25,901 nucleotides of DNA from Eubacteriales Family XIII. Incertae Sedis bacterium (lineage in GTDB: Bacteria > Bacillota > Clostridia > Peptostreptococcales > Anaerovoracaceae), in the NCBI GenBank assembly GCA_031287295.1, contig JAITTH010000048.1, positions 1 to 25,901 of the forward strand, in the 5' to 3' direction. Made by a program: the position numbers and the translations under genes. Positions 1 to 7,616 of this stretch are shown piece by piece (the first letter of the stretch is position 1; each line of letters opens with the position of its first letter). The notes beneath the pieces are model-generated. The model had not been told where the DNA came from. It saw only the letters and a list, made by a program, of their open reading frames with translations, and ran no database searches.

Positions 1-1
1 G

Positions 2-346
2 GTCGGGACAGGAAAGAAATATTTGCGCAAGCTATCGGGCAACATGGTCGATGCGTCAGACGACACCACGACGCAACGTGAAAAAAAACGCTATATTTCG
101 GATGCTGAACAGCACCGTCAGAACAAAAAACGAGAAGAGGCCGCCCTGCGTAAAAAAGAACGCCTCCGTACCGAGGCGGAAGCAGAAATCGAAATGCTGG
201 AATCTAAAATTCGCGAGACTGAAAAATCGCTGGAATCCGAAGATACGCGAAGCAACCCTGCTGTCTTGCTCGAAAAGGCAGAAACACTTGAACAGTTGAA
301 CACCGCACTGCTCAACGCATACGAAACGTGGGAATCGCTCCTGTAG
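2..346 (+). CDS. ABC-F family ATPase, C-terminal end (5' truncated by window edge)
   Basis: The open frame runs in from the left edge and stops at 344-346. The visible ~114 residues are highly charged and rich in Glu, Lys and Arg, with heptad-like spacing. They end in a Leu/Glu-rich helix (ETLEQLNTALLNAYETWESL). This is the usual C-terminal coiled coil of ABC-F proteins (Uup/EttA/YdiF type), soluble ATPases that act on ribosomes or translation and whose last helices end in a similar '...YERWEEL' pattern. Neither nucleotide-binding domain is in the window, so the assignment rests on the tail alone. A TTG at 23 has no ribosome binding site and is not taken as a start. Another coiled-coil protein remains possible. 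It is convergent with the next gene, with only 28 bp between them. Confidence 0.66.
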   Translation, partial: VGTGKKYLRKLSGNMVDASDDTTTQREKKRYISDAEQHRQNKKREEAALRKKERLRTEAEAEIEMLESKIRETEKSLESEDTRSNPAVLLEKAETLEQLNTALLNAYETWESLL

Positions 347-374
347 AAACCGTCTCACATAAGGTAGCGCATAG

Positions 375-1334
375 TTATACGATTCGATTCAGAATAAGCC
401 CTTTTAGATAGGCTTCTAAATTTAAGTAGGTCGTGTTGATGAGCCGTTCTCTGGAATTCTTGCTGCGCCATGCAATATGCGGTGTAATGATGCAATTATC
501 CAACACTGCGAGCGGATTGTGTTTATCGGGAGGCTCCTGCTCCAAAACATCAATTCCCGCTGCGGCAATCTTGCCACTCTTCAACGCAACAGCGAGGTCA
601 AACTCATCTACGAGCGGACCTCTCGAAGTATTCAATAACATTACGCCATCCTTCATGAAGCGAATCGTCGATAGATTAATCAAGTGTTTGTTGTCTTTCG
701 TCAATGGACAATGCAGCGAAATAACATCGGACTTCTCAAATAGTTCTTCTTTTCCAACAAAGGATATACGTTTGCCGATGCGGGCATCTTGCGGTGGATG
801 ATTGGTGTTGACCAATACGCGCATACCGAAAGCACGTGCAATCTGTGCCACACGTTTTCCGATGGCGCCATAGCCAATAATGCCCATCGTCTTTCCTGAA
901 AGTTCTATTTGTGGTGTCAGGGCAAAACTAAAATCTGCACTTTTTGCCCAATCCCCCCGGTGAACCGCTTCATTGTGTTCTTGAACGTGATTGGTCATTT
1001 CAAGCAACAACGCAAAGGTGAGCTGTGCGACAGAATTCATGCTGTATGCCGGAACATTCGTTACCGCAATGCCTCTCTCTTGCGCAGCATAGATGTCGAT
1101 GTTGTTAAATCCGGTTGCAAAAACACCAATGTATTTCAGTTTTGGGCACGCTTCCATAACGCTTCGATCGATGACGCACTTGCTCGTGAGCACAATTTCG
1201 GCAGACCCTATATTGGGAATAATCTGCTCCGGAAGACTCCGCGGATGATAGGCTAATTTCCCAAGCGATGTAAAAACTGCCCAGTTGAGGTCGTTTCCTG
1301 AAACTGTAACGCCGTCTAAGATTACGCATTTCAT
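375..1334 (-). CDS. D-2-hydroxyacid dehydrogenase, glycerate dehydrogenase-like
   Basis: A 319-residue NAD(P)-dependent 2-hydroxyacid dehydrogenase, probably interconverting a 2-oxoacid such as hydroxypyruvate with its D-hydroxyacid in the cytoplasm. Visible features are the Rossmann motif GYGAIG (residues 154-159) and the catalytic set Arg238 (NTSRGPLVDE), Glu267 (LEQEPP) and His286 (ITPHIAW). The spacing matches known glycerate dehydrogenases, and the Trp after the catalytic His region (HIAW) together with NVPAYS-SVAQ near residue 94 is typical of that subgroup. Length is normal for the family. The ATG is preceded by GGAAGGAG at good spacing. It lies 27 bp downstream of uvrB on the same strand and is probably co-transcribed with it. 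Substrate cannot be settled from sequence; phosphoglycerate or hydroxyisocaproate dehydrogenases are alternatives. Confidence 0.88.
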   Translation of the reverse strand: MKCVILDGVTVSGNDLNWAVFTSLGKLAYHPRSLPEQIIPNIGSAEIVLTSKCVIDRSVMEACPKLKYIGVFATGFNNIDIYAAQERGIAVTNVPAYSMNSVAQLTFALLLEMTNHVQEHNEAVHRGDWAKSADFSFALTPQIELSGKTMGIIGYGAIGKRVAQIARAFGMRVLVNTNHPPQDARIGKRISFVGKEELFEKSDVISLHCPLTKDNKHLINLSTIRFMKDGVMLLNTSRGPLVDEFDLAVALKSGKIAAAGIDVLEQEPPDKHNPLAVLDNCIITPHIAWRSKNSRERLINTTYLNLEAYLKGLILNRIV

Positions 1335-1361
1335 GTCTGTTGCTCCTTCCCCGCTTCTCGT

Positions 1362-3338
1362 CTACAACGACGCTTTCATTTCGAGCATTCTGTCACGCAA
1401 AATTGCGGCACGTTCAAATTCAAGATTTTTTGCCGCCTCCTGCATATCCTTTTGAAGTCGTTTGATGTAGTCTTGTTTTTCTTTTTTCGTCATCTCTGCG
1501 GCTGTTCGCGCCTCGTAATAGCTGTCTTCCGCTTCCGCGACCATGGTTGCACGCGCCACTTCGCGCACGGCCTTCTCTATTGTTGTGGGCGTAATGCCAT
1601 TGTCTTCATTGTATTGAACTTGAATGGCACGTCTGCGTTCCGTTTCGCTCATTGCCCGCTCCATGGAAGGACTAATCCCGTCCGCATAAAGAATGACGAG
1701 CCCGTTTACATTTCTTGCGGCTCTTCCGATGGTCTGGATCAGCGAAGTGTCATTGCGCAGGAATCCTTGTTTGTCTGCATCCAGAATCGCCACAAGACTT
1801 ACTTCCGGAATGTCGAGTCCCTCGCGAAGCAAATTGATGCCGATAAGCACATCAAAGACATTCGAACGGATGTCCCGAATAATTTCCATGCGCTCAAATG
1901 TCTCGACATCGGAATGCAGATAACGCACGCGAATGCCTACTTTTGTCAGATAATCCGTAAGACTCTCCGCCATTTTCTTGGTTAAGGTGGTAACGAGCAC
2001 TTTTTCTCCGCGCTCCGTCACCTTATGGATGGCAGCGATGAGATCATCAATTTGCCCTTTTGTCGGATGAACCTCAATCCGTGGATCCACAAGACCGGTC
2101 GGGCGAATCACTTGCTCTGCAGAAATGCCCCCGCTCAGCTCCCGTTCGAAAGACGACGGGGTTGCGGAAACAAAAATGGCCTGCGACACAAGATCCATCC
2201 ATTCTTCGAATTTCAAAGGTCTGTTTTCGAGTGCCGAGGGGAGACGAAACCCGTAGTCCACAAGTGCCTGTTTGCGCGAACGATCACCGTTGTACATCGC
2301 ACGCAGCTGAGGCAACATCACATGACTCTCATCCACAATGATTAGAAAATCGTCGGGGAAGTAGTCGATGAGTGTATAGGGACGGCTTCCGGGTGAAAGC
2401 CCTGTAATGTGGCGACTGTAATTTTCGATGCCCTTACACGTTCCGATTTCTCGCAGCATCTCCACGTCAAATCGTGTACGCTGCTCAATCCGCTGCGCTT
2501 CGAGCAATTTTCCTCTATCTTTGAACCACCGGAGGCGCTCTTCAAGCTCTTCTTCTATCGTAGAAACGGCATGCGCCATTTTCTCTTTGCTCGCCACATA
2601 CAGTGATGCAGGGAAAATCGCCACGTGATTCCGCCGGGCGGAAATCTCTCCGGTCACCGAATCAAGTTCTTTTATGTCTTCGATTTCGTCGCCAAACAGT
2701 TCAATGCGAACCGCACGGTCGGCACCCACAGGGAAAACGTCAATGATGTCGCCACGAAGGCGGAAATTTCCTCGACCAAACGCAATATCGTTGCGCGTGT
2801 ATTGAATATCGACAAGCCGACGGACGATGTCATTGCGGTCATGCTTCTGCCCGGGTCTGAGCGAAAGCACCTGAGATCCATAATCGATCGGGCTACCCAA
2901 TCCATAGATGCAACTTACAGACGCAACAATAATAACATCCTGCCGTTCCACAATTGCGGAAGTTGCAGAATAACGGAGTTTCTCAATTTCTTCGTTGATG
3001 TCTGAATCTTTTTCGATATAGGTATCTGTTGATGCCACGTACGCTTCGGGCTGATAATAGTCGTAGTAAGATACAAAATATTCTACGGCATTGTCCGGGA
3101 AATACTCCTTGAATTCCCCATACAGCTGTGCCGCAAGGGTCTTGTTATGAGAAATAACCAGCGTAGGTTTTCCAATTTGCTGAATGACATTCGCCATTGT
3201 AAACGTCTTCCCACTCCCCGTCGCGCCGAGCAGCGTCTGAAATCGTTTTCCGGACTGTACGCCTTGCACGAGATTCTCGACGGCAAGCGGTTGATCGCCC
3301 TTCATTTTATATTTGGATTGTAATAAGAATTCTCCCAT
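1362..3338 (-). CDS. uvrB: UvrABC system protein B (excinuclease helicase subunit)
   Basis: UvrB, the damage-verifying subunit of nucleotide excision repair, is loaded on DNA by UvrA and recruits UvrC. The 658-residue product has the N-terminal GDQPLAVENL motif and Walker A GATGSGKT (about residues 38-45). It also has the Tyr-rich beta-hairpin (YFVSYYDYYQPEAYV) that locks one DNA strand, a DESH Walker B, the helicase motif VLIGINLLREGLDIPEVSLV, and a C-terminal UVR domain (KNLEFERAAILRDRM) that contacts UvrC. The start is placed at the ATG at 3338 because family homology begins there. The frame stays open to a TTG at 3419, but that 27-residue extension is hydrophobic and not family-like. No Shine-Dalgarno sequence precedes the ATG; a TATAAT box lies only 6 nt upstream, suggesting a leaderless message. 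It is not adjacent to uvrA; a DtxR-type gene diverges from it. Confidence 0.97.
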   Translation of the reverse strand: MGEFLLQSKYKMKGDQPLAVENLVQGVQSGKRFQTLLGATGSGKTFTMANVIQQIGKPTLVISHNKTLAAQLYGEFKEYFPDNAVEYFVSYYDYYQPEAYVASTDTYIEKDSDINEEIEKLRYSATSAIVERQDVIIVASVSCIYGLGSPIDYGSQVLSLRPGQKHDRNDIVRRLVDIQYTRNDIAFGRGNFRLRGDIIDVFPVGADRAVRIELFGDEIEDIKELDSVTGEISARRNHVAIFPASLYVASKEKMAHAVSTIEEELEERLRWFKDRGKLLEAQRIEQRTRFDVEMLREIGTCKGIENYSRHITGLSPGSRPYTLIDYFPDDFLIIVDESHVMLPQLRAMYNGDRSRKQALVDYGFRLPSALENRPLKFEEWMDLVSQAIFVSATPSSFERELSGGISAEQVIRPTGLVDPRIEVHPTKGQIDDLIAAIHKVTERGEKVLVTTLTKKMAESLTDYLTKVGIRVRYLHSDVETFERMEIIRDIRSNVFDVLIGINLLREGLDIPEVSLVAILDADKQGFLRNDTSLIQTIGRAARNVNGLVILYADGISPSMERAMSETERRRAIQVQYNEDNGITPTTIEKAVREVARATMVAEAEDSYYEARTAAEMTKKEKQDYIKRLQKDMQEAAKNLEFERAAILRDRMLEMKASL

Positions 3339-3344
3339 AAAAAT

Positions 3345-3374
3345 ATTATATAGCACACGGCGAAAAAATGTTAA
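3345..3374 (-). promoter_or_regulatory. Probable uvrB promoter (leaderless configuration)
   Basis: On the minus strand TTAACA (3374-3369; one mismatch to TTGACA) is followed after 18 nt by a perfect TATAAT (3350-3345). Only six bases separate this box from the uvrB ATG at 3338. Transcription would therefore begin at or beside the start codon. The divergent regulator's possible -10 (TAAAAT, 3372-3377) overlaps the -35 box, so the two promoters would compete. Confidence 0.65.
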
Positions 3375-3418
3375 AATGAAATGGATAAAGACGACAAGTT
3401 TATGGAAGGATGAGATCA

Positions 3419-3793
3419 ATGAATATTCATGAATCAGGGGAAAACTATTTAGAAACCATCCTTGTCCTCAAAACGCGTAACGGTAGTGTGCGTTCTGTGG
3501 ATATTGCCAATGAGCTTGGCTATTCGAAGCCGAGTGTAAGTCGAGCCATGAGCATTCTCCGCAATGAAGGTCTTATTCGCATCGATTCCGGTGGGAAAAT
3601 CGAATTGACGGACATCGGGCATAAAGCAGCAGAGGACATTTATGAACGCCACACGCGGATTGCTGAATTTTTGCAGAAAACGCTTGGTGTCGATAAAAAA
3701 ACTGCCCTTGGCGATTCTTGTCGCATTGAACATGTTATCAGCGACGAAACGTTTCGGCTCATAAAGACGTGGCTTGATAAGCATAAAGACTGA
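3419..3793 (+). CDS. DtxR/MntR-type metal-dependent transcriptional regulator, short form
   Basis: A 124-residue repressor of the DtxR family, which senses Fe(II) or Mn(II) and shuts down metal uptake genes. The N-terminal winged helix-turn-helix spans residues 8-65 (VDIANELGYSKPSVSRAM). It is followed by the dimerisation/metal domain. Candidate ligands are Asn9, Glu12, His78, Cys101, Glu104 and His105; the CRIEHVISDE block closely resembles DtxR's Cys-x-x-Glu-His site, whereas MntR has Glu in place of Cys. The third SH3-like domain is absent, as in MntR. The start at 3419 is preferred over the in-frame ATG at 3410 because GGAAGGA sits 8 nt upstream of it. It diverges from uvrB across 80 bp. 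No metal transporter is next to it, so its targets lie elsewhere or include its own promoter. Confidence 0.87.
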   Translation: MNIHESGENYLETILVLKTRNGSVRSVDIANELGYSKPSVSRAMSILRNEGLIRIDSGGKIELTDIGHKAAEDIYERHTRIAEFLQKTLGVDKKTALGDSCRIEHVISDETFRLIKTWLDKHKD

Positions 3794-3836
3794 TCCGAGG
3801 CTAAACCAAAGGGGATTGCTTGAACTCGCCTTTCGC

Positions 3837-6662
3837 TTAGGTAAGAATTTTTTTCAAATACTGCCCCGTATACGATTTTTTGTTTTTTGCAACTTCCTCC
3901 GGGGTTCCTGTTGCAATGATGGTTCCTCCCTTATCTCCACCATCCGGTCCAAGGTCGATGATATAATCGGCGCGTTTGATGACATCGAGATTATGTTCAA
4001 TGACCACAACCGTATTTCCGGAATCGACAAGCGCGTCCAAAACTTGATTCAACTTATCGACATCGGCAAAATGCAATCCTGTTGTCGGCTCATCCAAAAT
4101 ATAAAGGGTGCGACCGGTGCTGCGTTTTGAAAGTTCCGTAGCAAGTTTCACACGTTGCGCTTCGCCACCGGATAATTGCGTTGAAGGCTGCCCCAGCTTT
4201 ATATAGCCAAGACCAACCTCTTCCAGCGTCTTTAATTGCCGGGAAATCACCGGGTGATTCTTGAAGAATTCCACCCCCTCTGAAACGGTCATGTCCAACA
4301 CATCGTAGATGTTTTTATTCTTATATTTCACTTCAAGGGTTTCGCGATTGTACCTTTTGCCATTACAAACCTCGCAAGGCACATAGACATCTGACAAGAA
4401 GTGCATTTCGATTTTAATGATTCCGTCGCCCTTACAAGCCTCACAGCGCCCCCCTTTGACGTTGAAGCTGAAACGTCCCTTTTCGTAGCCACGCATCTTC
4501 GCCTCCGGAAGTTGCGCAAACAAATCACGAATGGGCGTAAATAGTCCCGTATAGGTTGCAGGGTTCGACCGTGGTGTGCGTCCGATTGGGTTTTGGTCGA
4601 TATCGACGACTTTATCGATAAATTCAAGTCCTTCAATCGCCGTGTAAGCACCTGGCTTCACATGACTTCGGTTGACCTTATGGGCGATTACCTTGTACAG
4701 AATTTCGTTGATTAGGGAACTCTTTCCCGATCCGGAAACGCCGGTAACACAGATGAACTTGCCCAGCGGAAAGACCACATCGATATTCTTCAAATTATTT
4801 TCGGCGGCCCCGACAATCCGTATATGATGCCCTGTTCCCTCACGTCTCTGCTCTGGGACGAGGATTTTTTTGACCCCCGACAGGTATTCTCCTGTAATGG
4901 ATTTTTTGCTTGCACAAAGGTCTTCAATGCTGCCCTGTGCCACGATTTCCCCGCCATGGGTCCCCGCACCGGGGCCAATATCGACAATAAAATCTGCCGC
5001 ATGCATGGTTTCTTCATCATGCTCGACCACGATAAGCGTATTTCCAATATCGGTAAGTTCTCTCAGGGCGTATAACAGCTTGGCATTGTCTTTCTGATGG
5101 AGACCAATGCTCGGCTCATCCAACACATAGAGAACCCCCACGAGTGCTGCACCGATTTGCGTTGCCAGACGAATCCGCTGTGATTCTCCGCCGGAAAGGG
5201 TTGCCGCACTGCGAGACAACGCCAAATAATCGAGTCCGACGTTCTTCAGAAAAGTCAGGCGGGCTTTAATCTCTTTCAGAATTTGCTTCGCAATGGTCGC
5301 CTCTTTCTCCGTTAGCGAAAGCGCGTCGATGAATCCAATGGCGTCTCGAACCGAAAAATCGGAAACCTCTGCAATGTTTAAACCTCCGACCGTAACGGAA
5401 AGCACTTCCGGTCTGAGCCGTTTCCCTCCACAGGCGTTGCAAGGTTCGATGCTCATGTATTGTTCCATTTTTTCTTTGATGTAGTCGGAAGTGGATTCCC
5501 GATATCTTCTTTCCATGTTTGTAAGCACACCTTCAAAAGTGTGATCCATCATGGTGACACGACCCGTATTGCGGCTTGTGTACGTGTATTTTAGATGCCG
5601 CTCGCCGGTTCCATACAGCACTTCGTTTCGGAAATCCGCAGGAAGGTCTTTCCAAGGTTTTTGGAGATCTACGTTGTGGTCTTTCGCAAGTGCATCAATC
5701 ATCTGCCTATAGAACCCGGAGAACTCCATTCCCGCAAAGACTGCTGCAAGTGCTCCCTTGGGAATGCTCTTTTCCGGCTCTGTAATGACGAGATTTTGAT
5801 CGATGCGCTGTAGAAACCCCAACCCGTTGCAAACGGGACAGGCACCAAAAGGCGTATTGAACGAAAATGCCCGAGGTTCAATCTCTTCAAGCCCCACACC
5901 GTGCTCCGGACAGGCAAACTTTGTGGAAAAGATGCTCTCTTTTCCATCGATTTCTGCGAGGACGATTCCTTCTCCGAATTCGATGGCCATCTCTACCGCT
6001 TCGGAGAGTCTACCCTCTGCCCCCGGCTTGATAACGATGCGATCGACAACGATTTCTATCGTATGCTTATACGTTTTTTCCAGCTTTATTTCGTCTTCGT
6101 CGAGACGCTGGAGCACGCCGTTGATTCGCACACGCATAAATCCTTCTTTGCGAATGGTTTCGAGAACTTTTTCGTGCGTTCCTTTGCGCTTTCTCAGAAC
6201 CGGAGACAGAATGGTGAGTTTTGTTCCCTCCGGGTGTGCCATGAGCGCATCGACAATCTGATCGACGCTCTGAGAGCAGATTTCCCGACCACAGATGTGA
6301 CAGTGGGGTATCCCGATTCGAGCATACAGAAGTCGAAGATAATCATGAATCTCGGTAACCGTCCCTACCGTAGAACGAGGATTGTTGTTTGTCGTCTTTT
6401 GATCGATGGAAATCGCCGGAGAAAGTCCTTCGATGTACTCGACATCGGGTTTTTCCATCTGCCCGAGAAACTGTCGGGCATACGAAGATAAACTTTCCAT
6501 GTATCTCCGCTGACCTTCCGCATAGATGGTGTCAAACGCAAGCGATGACTTTCCGGAACCGGATAACCCTGTGAAAACGACAAATTGATTTCGAGGAATC
6601 GTAATGCTAATGTTCTTCAGATTGTGCTCACTCGCACCTTTGATATAAAGATCTTTTGCCAT
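3837..6662 (-). CDS. uvrA: UvrABC system protein A (excinuclease ATPase subunit)
   Basis: UvrA, the dimeric ATPase that first recognises bulky DNA damage and loads UvrB. The 941-residue product has the family's usual length. It carries two ABC modules: Walker A GLSGSGKS (32-39) and GVSGSGKS in the second half, and signatures LSGGESQRIRLA and LSGGEAQRVKLA with their Walker B DEPSIGLHQ and DEPTTGLHF. Zinc modules are visible (CHICG; CPEH...CPVC at 251-278; CEACKGDG...CEVCNGKRYN). In the middle module one ligand is His254 instead of the commoner Cys. The start at 6662 (MAKDLYIKGASEHNLKN) follows the family; the upstream in-frame ATG at 6689 lies inside the preceding gene. The ATG comes 2 bp after the hydrolase stop with no strong ribosome binding site, so translation is probably coupled. 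Confidence 0.98.
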   Translation of the reverse strand: MAKDLYIKGASEHNLKNISITIPRNQFVVFTGLSGSGKSSLAFDTIYAEGQRRYMESLSSYARQFLGQMEKPDVEYIEGLSPAISIDQKTTNNNPRSTVGTVTEIHDYLRLLYARIGIPHCHICGREICSQSVDQIVDALMAHPEGTKLTILSPVLRKRKGTHEKVLETIRKEGFMRVRINGVLQRLDEDEIKLEKTYKHTIEIVVDRIVIKPGAEGRLSEAVEMAIEFGEGIVLAEIDGKESIFSTKFACPEHGVGLEEIEPRAFSFNTPFGACPVCNGLGFLQRIDQNLVITEPEKSIPKGALAAVFAGMEFSGFYRQMIDALAKDHNVDLQKPWKDLPADFRNEVLYGTGERHLKYTYTSRNTGRVTMMDHTFEGVLTNMERRYRESTSDYIKEKMEQYMSIEPCNACGGKRLRPEVLSVTVGGLNIAEVSDFSVRDAIGFIDALSLTEKEATIAKQILKEIKARLTFLKNVGLDYLALSRSAATLSGGESQRIRLATQIGAALVGVLYVLDEPSIGLHQKDNAKLLYALRELTDIGNTLIVVEHDEETMHAADFIVDIGPGAGTHGGEIVAQGSIEDLCASKKSITGEYLSGVKKILVPEQRREGTGHHIRIVGAAENNLKNIDVVFPLGKFICVTGVSGSGKSSLINEILYKVIAHKVNRSHVKPGAYTAIEGLEFIDKVVDIDQNPIGRTPRSNPATYTGLFTPIRDLFAQLPEAKMRGYEKGRFSFNVKGGRCEACKGDGIIKIEMHFLSDVYVPCEVCNGKRYNRETLEVKYKNKNIYDVLDMTVSEGVEFFKNHPVISRQLKTLEEVGLGYIKLGQPSTQLSGGEAQRVKLATELSKRSTGRTLYILDEPTTGLHFADVDKLNQVLDALVDSGNTVVVIEHNLDVIKRADYIIDLGPDGGDKGGTIIATGTPEEVAKNKKSYTGQYLKKILT

Positions 6663-6664
6663 AT

Positions 6665-7603
6665 TCAATCGATTTTGCTTTCCAGCCACGCTACGACATC
6701 GGCATAAACTTCTTCTTTATTGATTTCGTTGAGCATCTCGTGCCTCCCACCGGGATAGAGGGTCGCCGTTACATCTTCGTGCCCACTGCTGATCAAACTC
6801 CGGTAGACCTCAATAACCCCTTTCCCGTAACCGCCGACGGGATCGTCGCTGCCGGAAAATAAGAAAATCGAGAGGTCTTTTGGAACCTTCGCTGCCCACG
6901 ACTTATGATTCACCTCTTCCATCAGGGCAAACAAATCGTAGAAGCCCGAAGCGGTAAACGGAAATCCGCAATACGGGTCTTGTTGATAGGCGATGCACAC
7001 AGCCTCGTCTCGTGAAAGCCACGCACATCGATTGACCGGATTTTCAATTTTTTTGCAATAGGACCCGAAGGCCATGATCGTAAGCATTTTCCCCACAGAC
7101 TGGTCGCCTTTTGCTTTTTTTTGTATCCGCGCAAGCGTCTTTCCAAGGGCGAGTGCCGCGTTTTTCCCCGCGGTTCCGGAAAGAATGACGCCTCTCAAAA
7201 CTTCGCCGTATTGCGTTATGTATTCCCGTGCCAGAAAAGACCCCATGCTGTGCCCCATCAGGAATACCGGGAGTCGCGCATCGGCATTGTATTCCGTTGT
7301 CACTTCGTCCATGAGATTTTTCATATCCTCTGTCAGAAAATGTGCGCCGTTTTTCTCCGAAAAATAGCCCAGTGTTTTCGCATGTTGCCCATGTCCGGCA
7401 TGTTCATTCATACAGACGAGAAATCCATGTTGGGCAAGAAACTGCGAGAAGTCGTCGTATCGCTCCACCGTTTCAGACATTCCATGCGCAACCTGAACAA
7501 TCGCACGAAGGCGACTTTTGTCCTCGCACACCCAGAGTTGTGAAAAAATATCTTCTCGTCCGCTTGCAGCCGGGCGAAACCACTGTTTTTTTTCGATTTT
7601 CAT
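6665..7603 (-). CDS. Alpha/beta hydrolase, lysophospholipase/monoacylglycerol lipase-like
   Basis: A 312-residue serine hydrolase of the Hydrolase_4 group, which cleaves monoacylglycerols, lysophospholipids or related esters. Visible are the oxyanion-loop motif VAHGMSE (about 38-44), the nucleophile elbow GHSMGS with Ser119, the acid Asp254 in GSDDPVGGYGKGV, and His288 in GGRHEML. The triad is complete. There is no signal peptide or membrane segment, so it should be cytoplasmic. The ATG lies 13 bp after the nadE stop. The AAGGAAG directly before it sits unusually close to the ATG. It lies between nadE and uvrA in one transcript, although no functional link to either is obvious. Exact substrate cannot be given. 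Confidence 0.88.
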   Translation of the reverse strand: MKIEKKQWFRPAASGREDIFSQLWVCEDKSRLRAIVQVAHGMSETVERYDDFSQFLAQHGFLVCMNEHAGHGQHAKTLGYFSEKNGAHFLTEDMKNLMDEVTTEYNADARLPVFLMGHSMGSFLAREYITQYGEVLRGVILSGTAGKNAALALGKTLARIQKKAKGDQSVGKMLTIMAFGSYCKKIENPVNRCAWLSRDEAVCIAYQQDPYCGFPFTASGFYDLFALMEEVNHKSWAAKVPKDLSIFLFSGSDDPVGGYGKGVIEVYRSLISSGHEDVTATLYPGGRHEMLNEINKEEVYADVVAWLESKID

Positions 7604-7616
7604 CTTCCTTCTGTTC

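Noticed and set aside
395..414. Possible AAGCC/GGCTT terminator hairpin for the ABC-F gene
   Set aside because: Only five base pairs, no strong T-run, and it lies inside the dehydrogenase coding region.
3339..3419. N-terminal extension of UvrB by 27 hydrophobic residues from a TTG at 3419
   Set aside because: The extension is unlike any UvrB, the TTG has no ribosome site, and it would run through the promoter and the divergent gene's start.
3794..3836. Terminator between the convergent DtxR-type gene and uvrA
   Set aside because: Only a weak AAAGG/CCTTT pairing with a 15-nt-plus loop is present; not enough to call.
5803..6491. Long open frames on the plus strand opposite uvrA
   Set aside because: They show no ribosome site, family motif or sensible composition and are explained by codon bias of uvrA on the other strand.
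6663..6689. Longer UvrA starting at the ATG at 6689
   Set aside because: Family homology begins exactly at the ATG at 6662, and the longer start lies inside the upstream hydrolase gene without a ribosome site.
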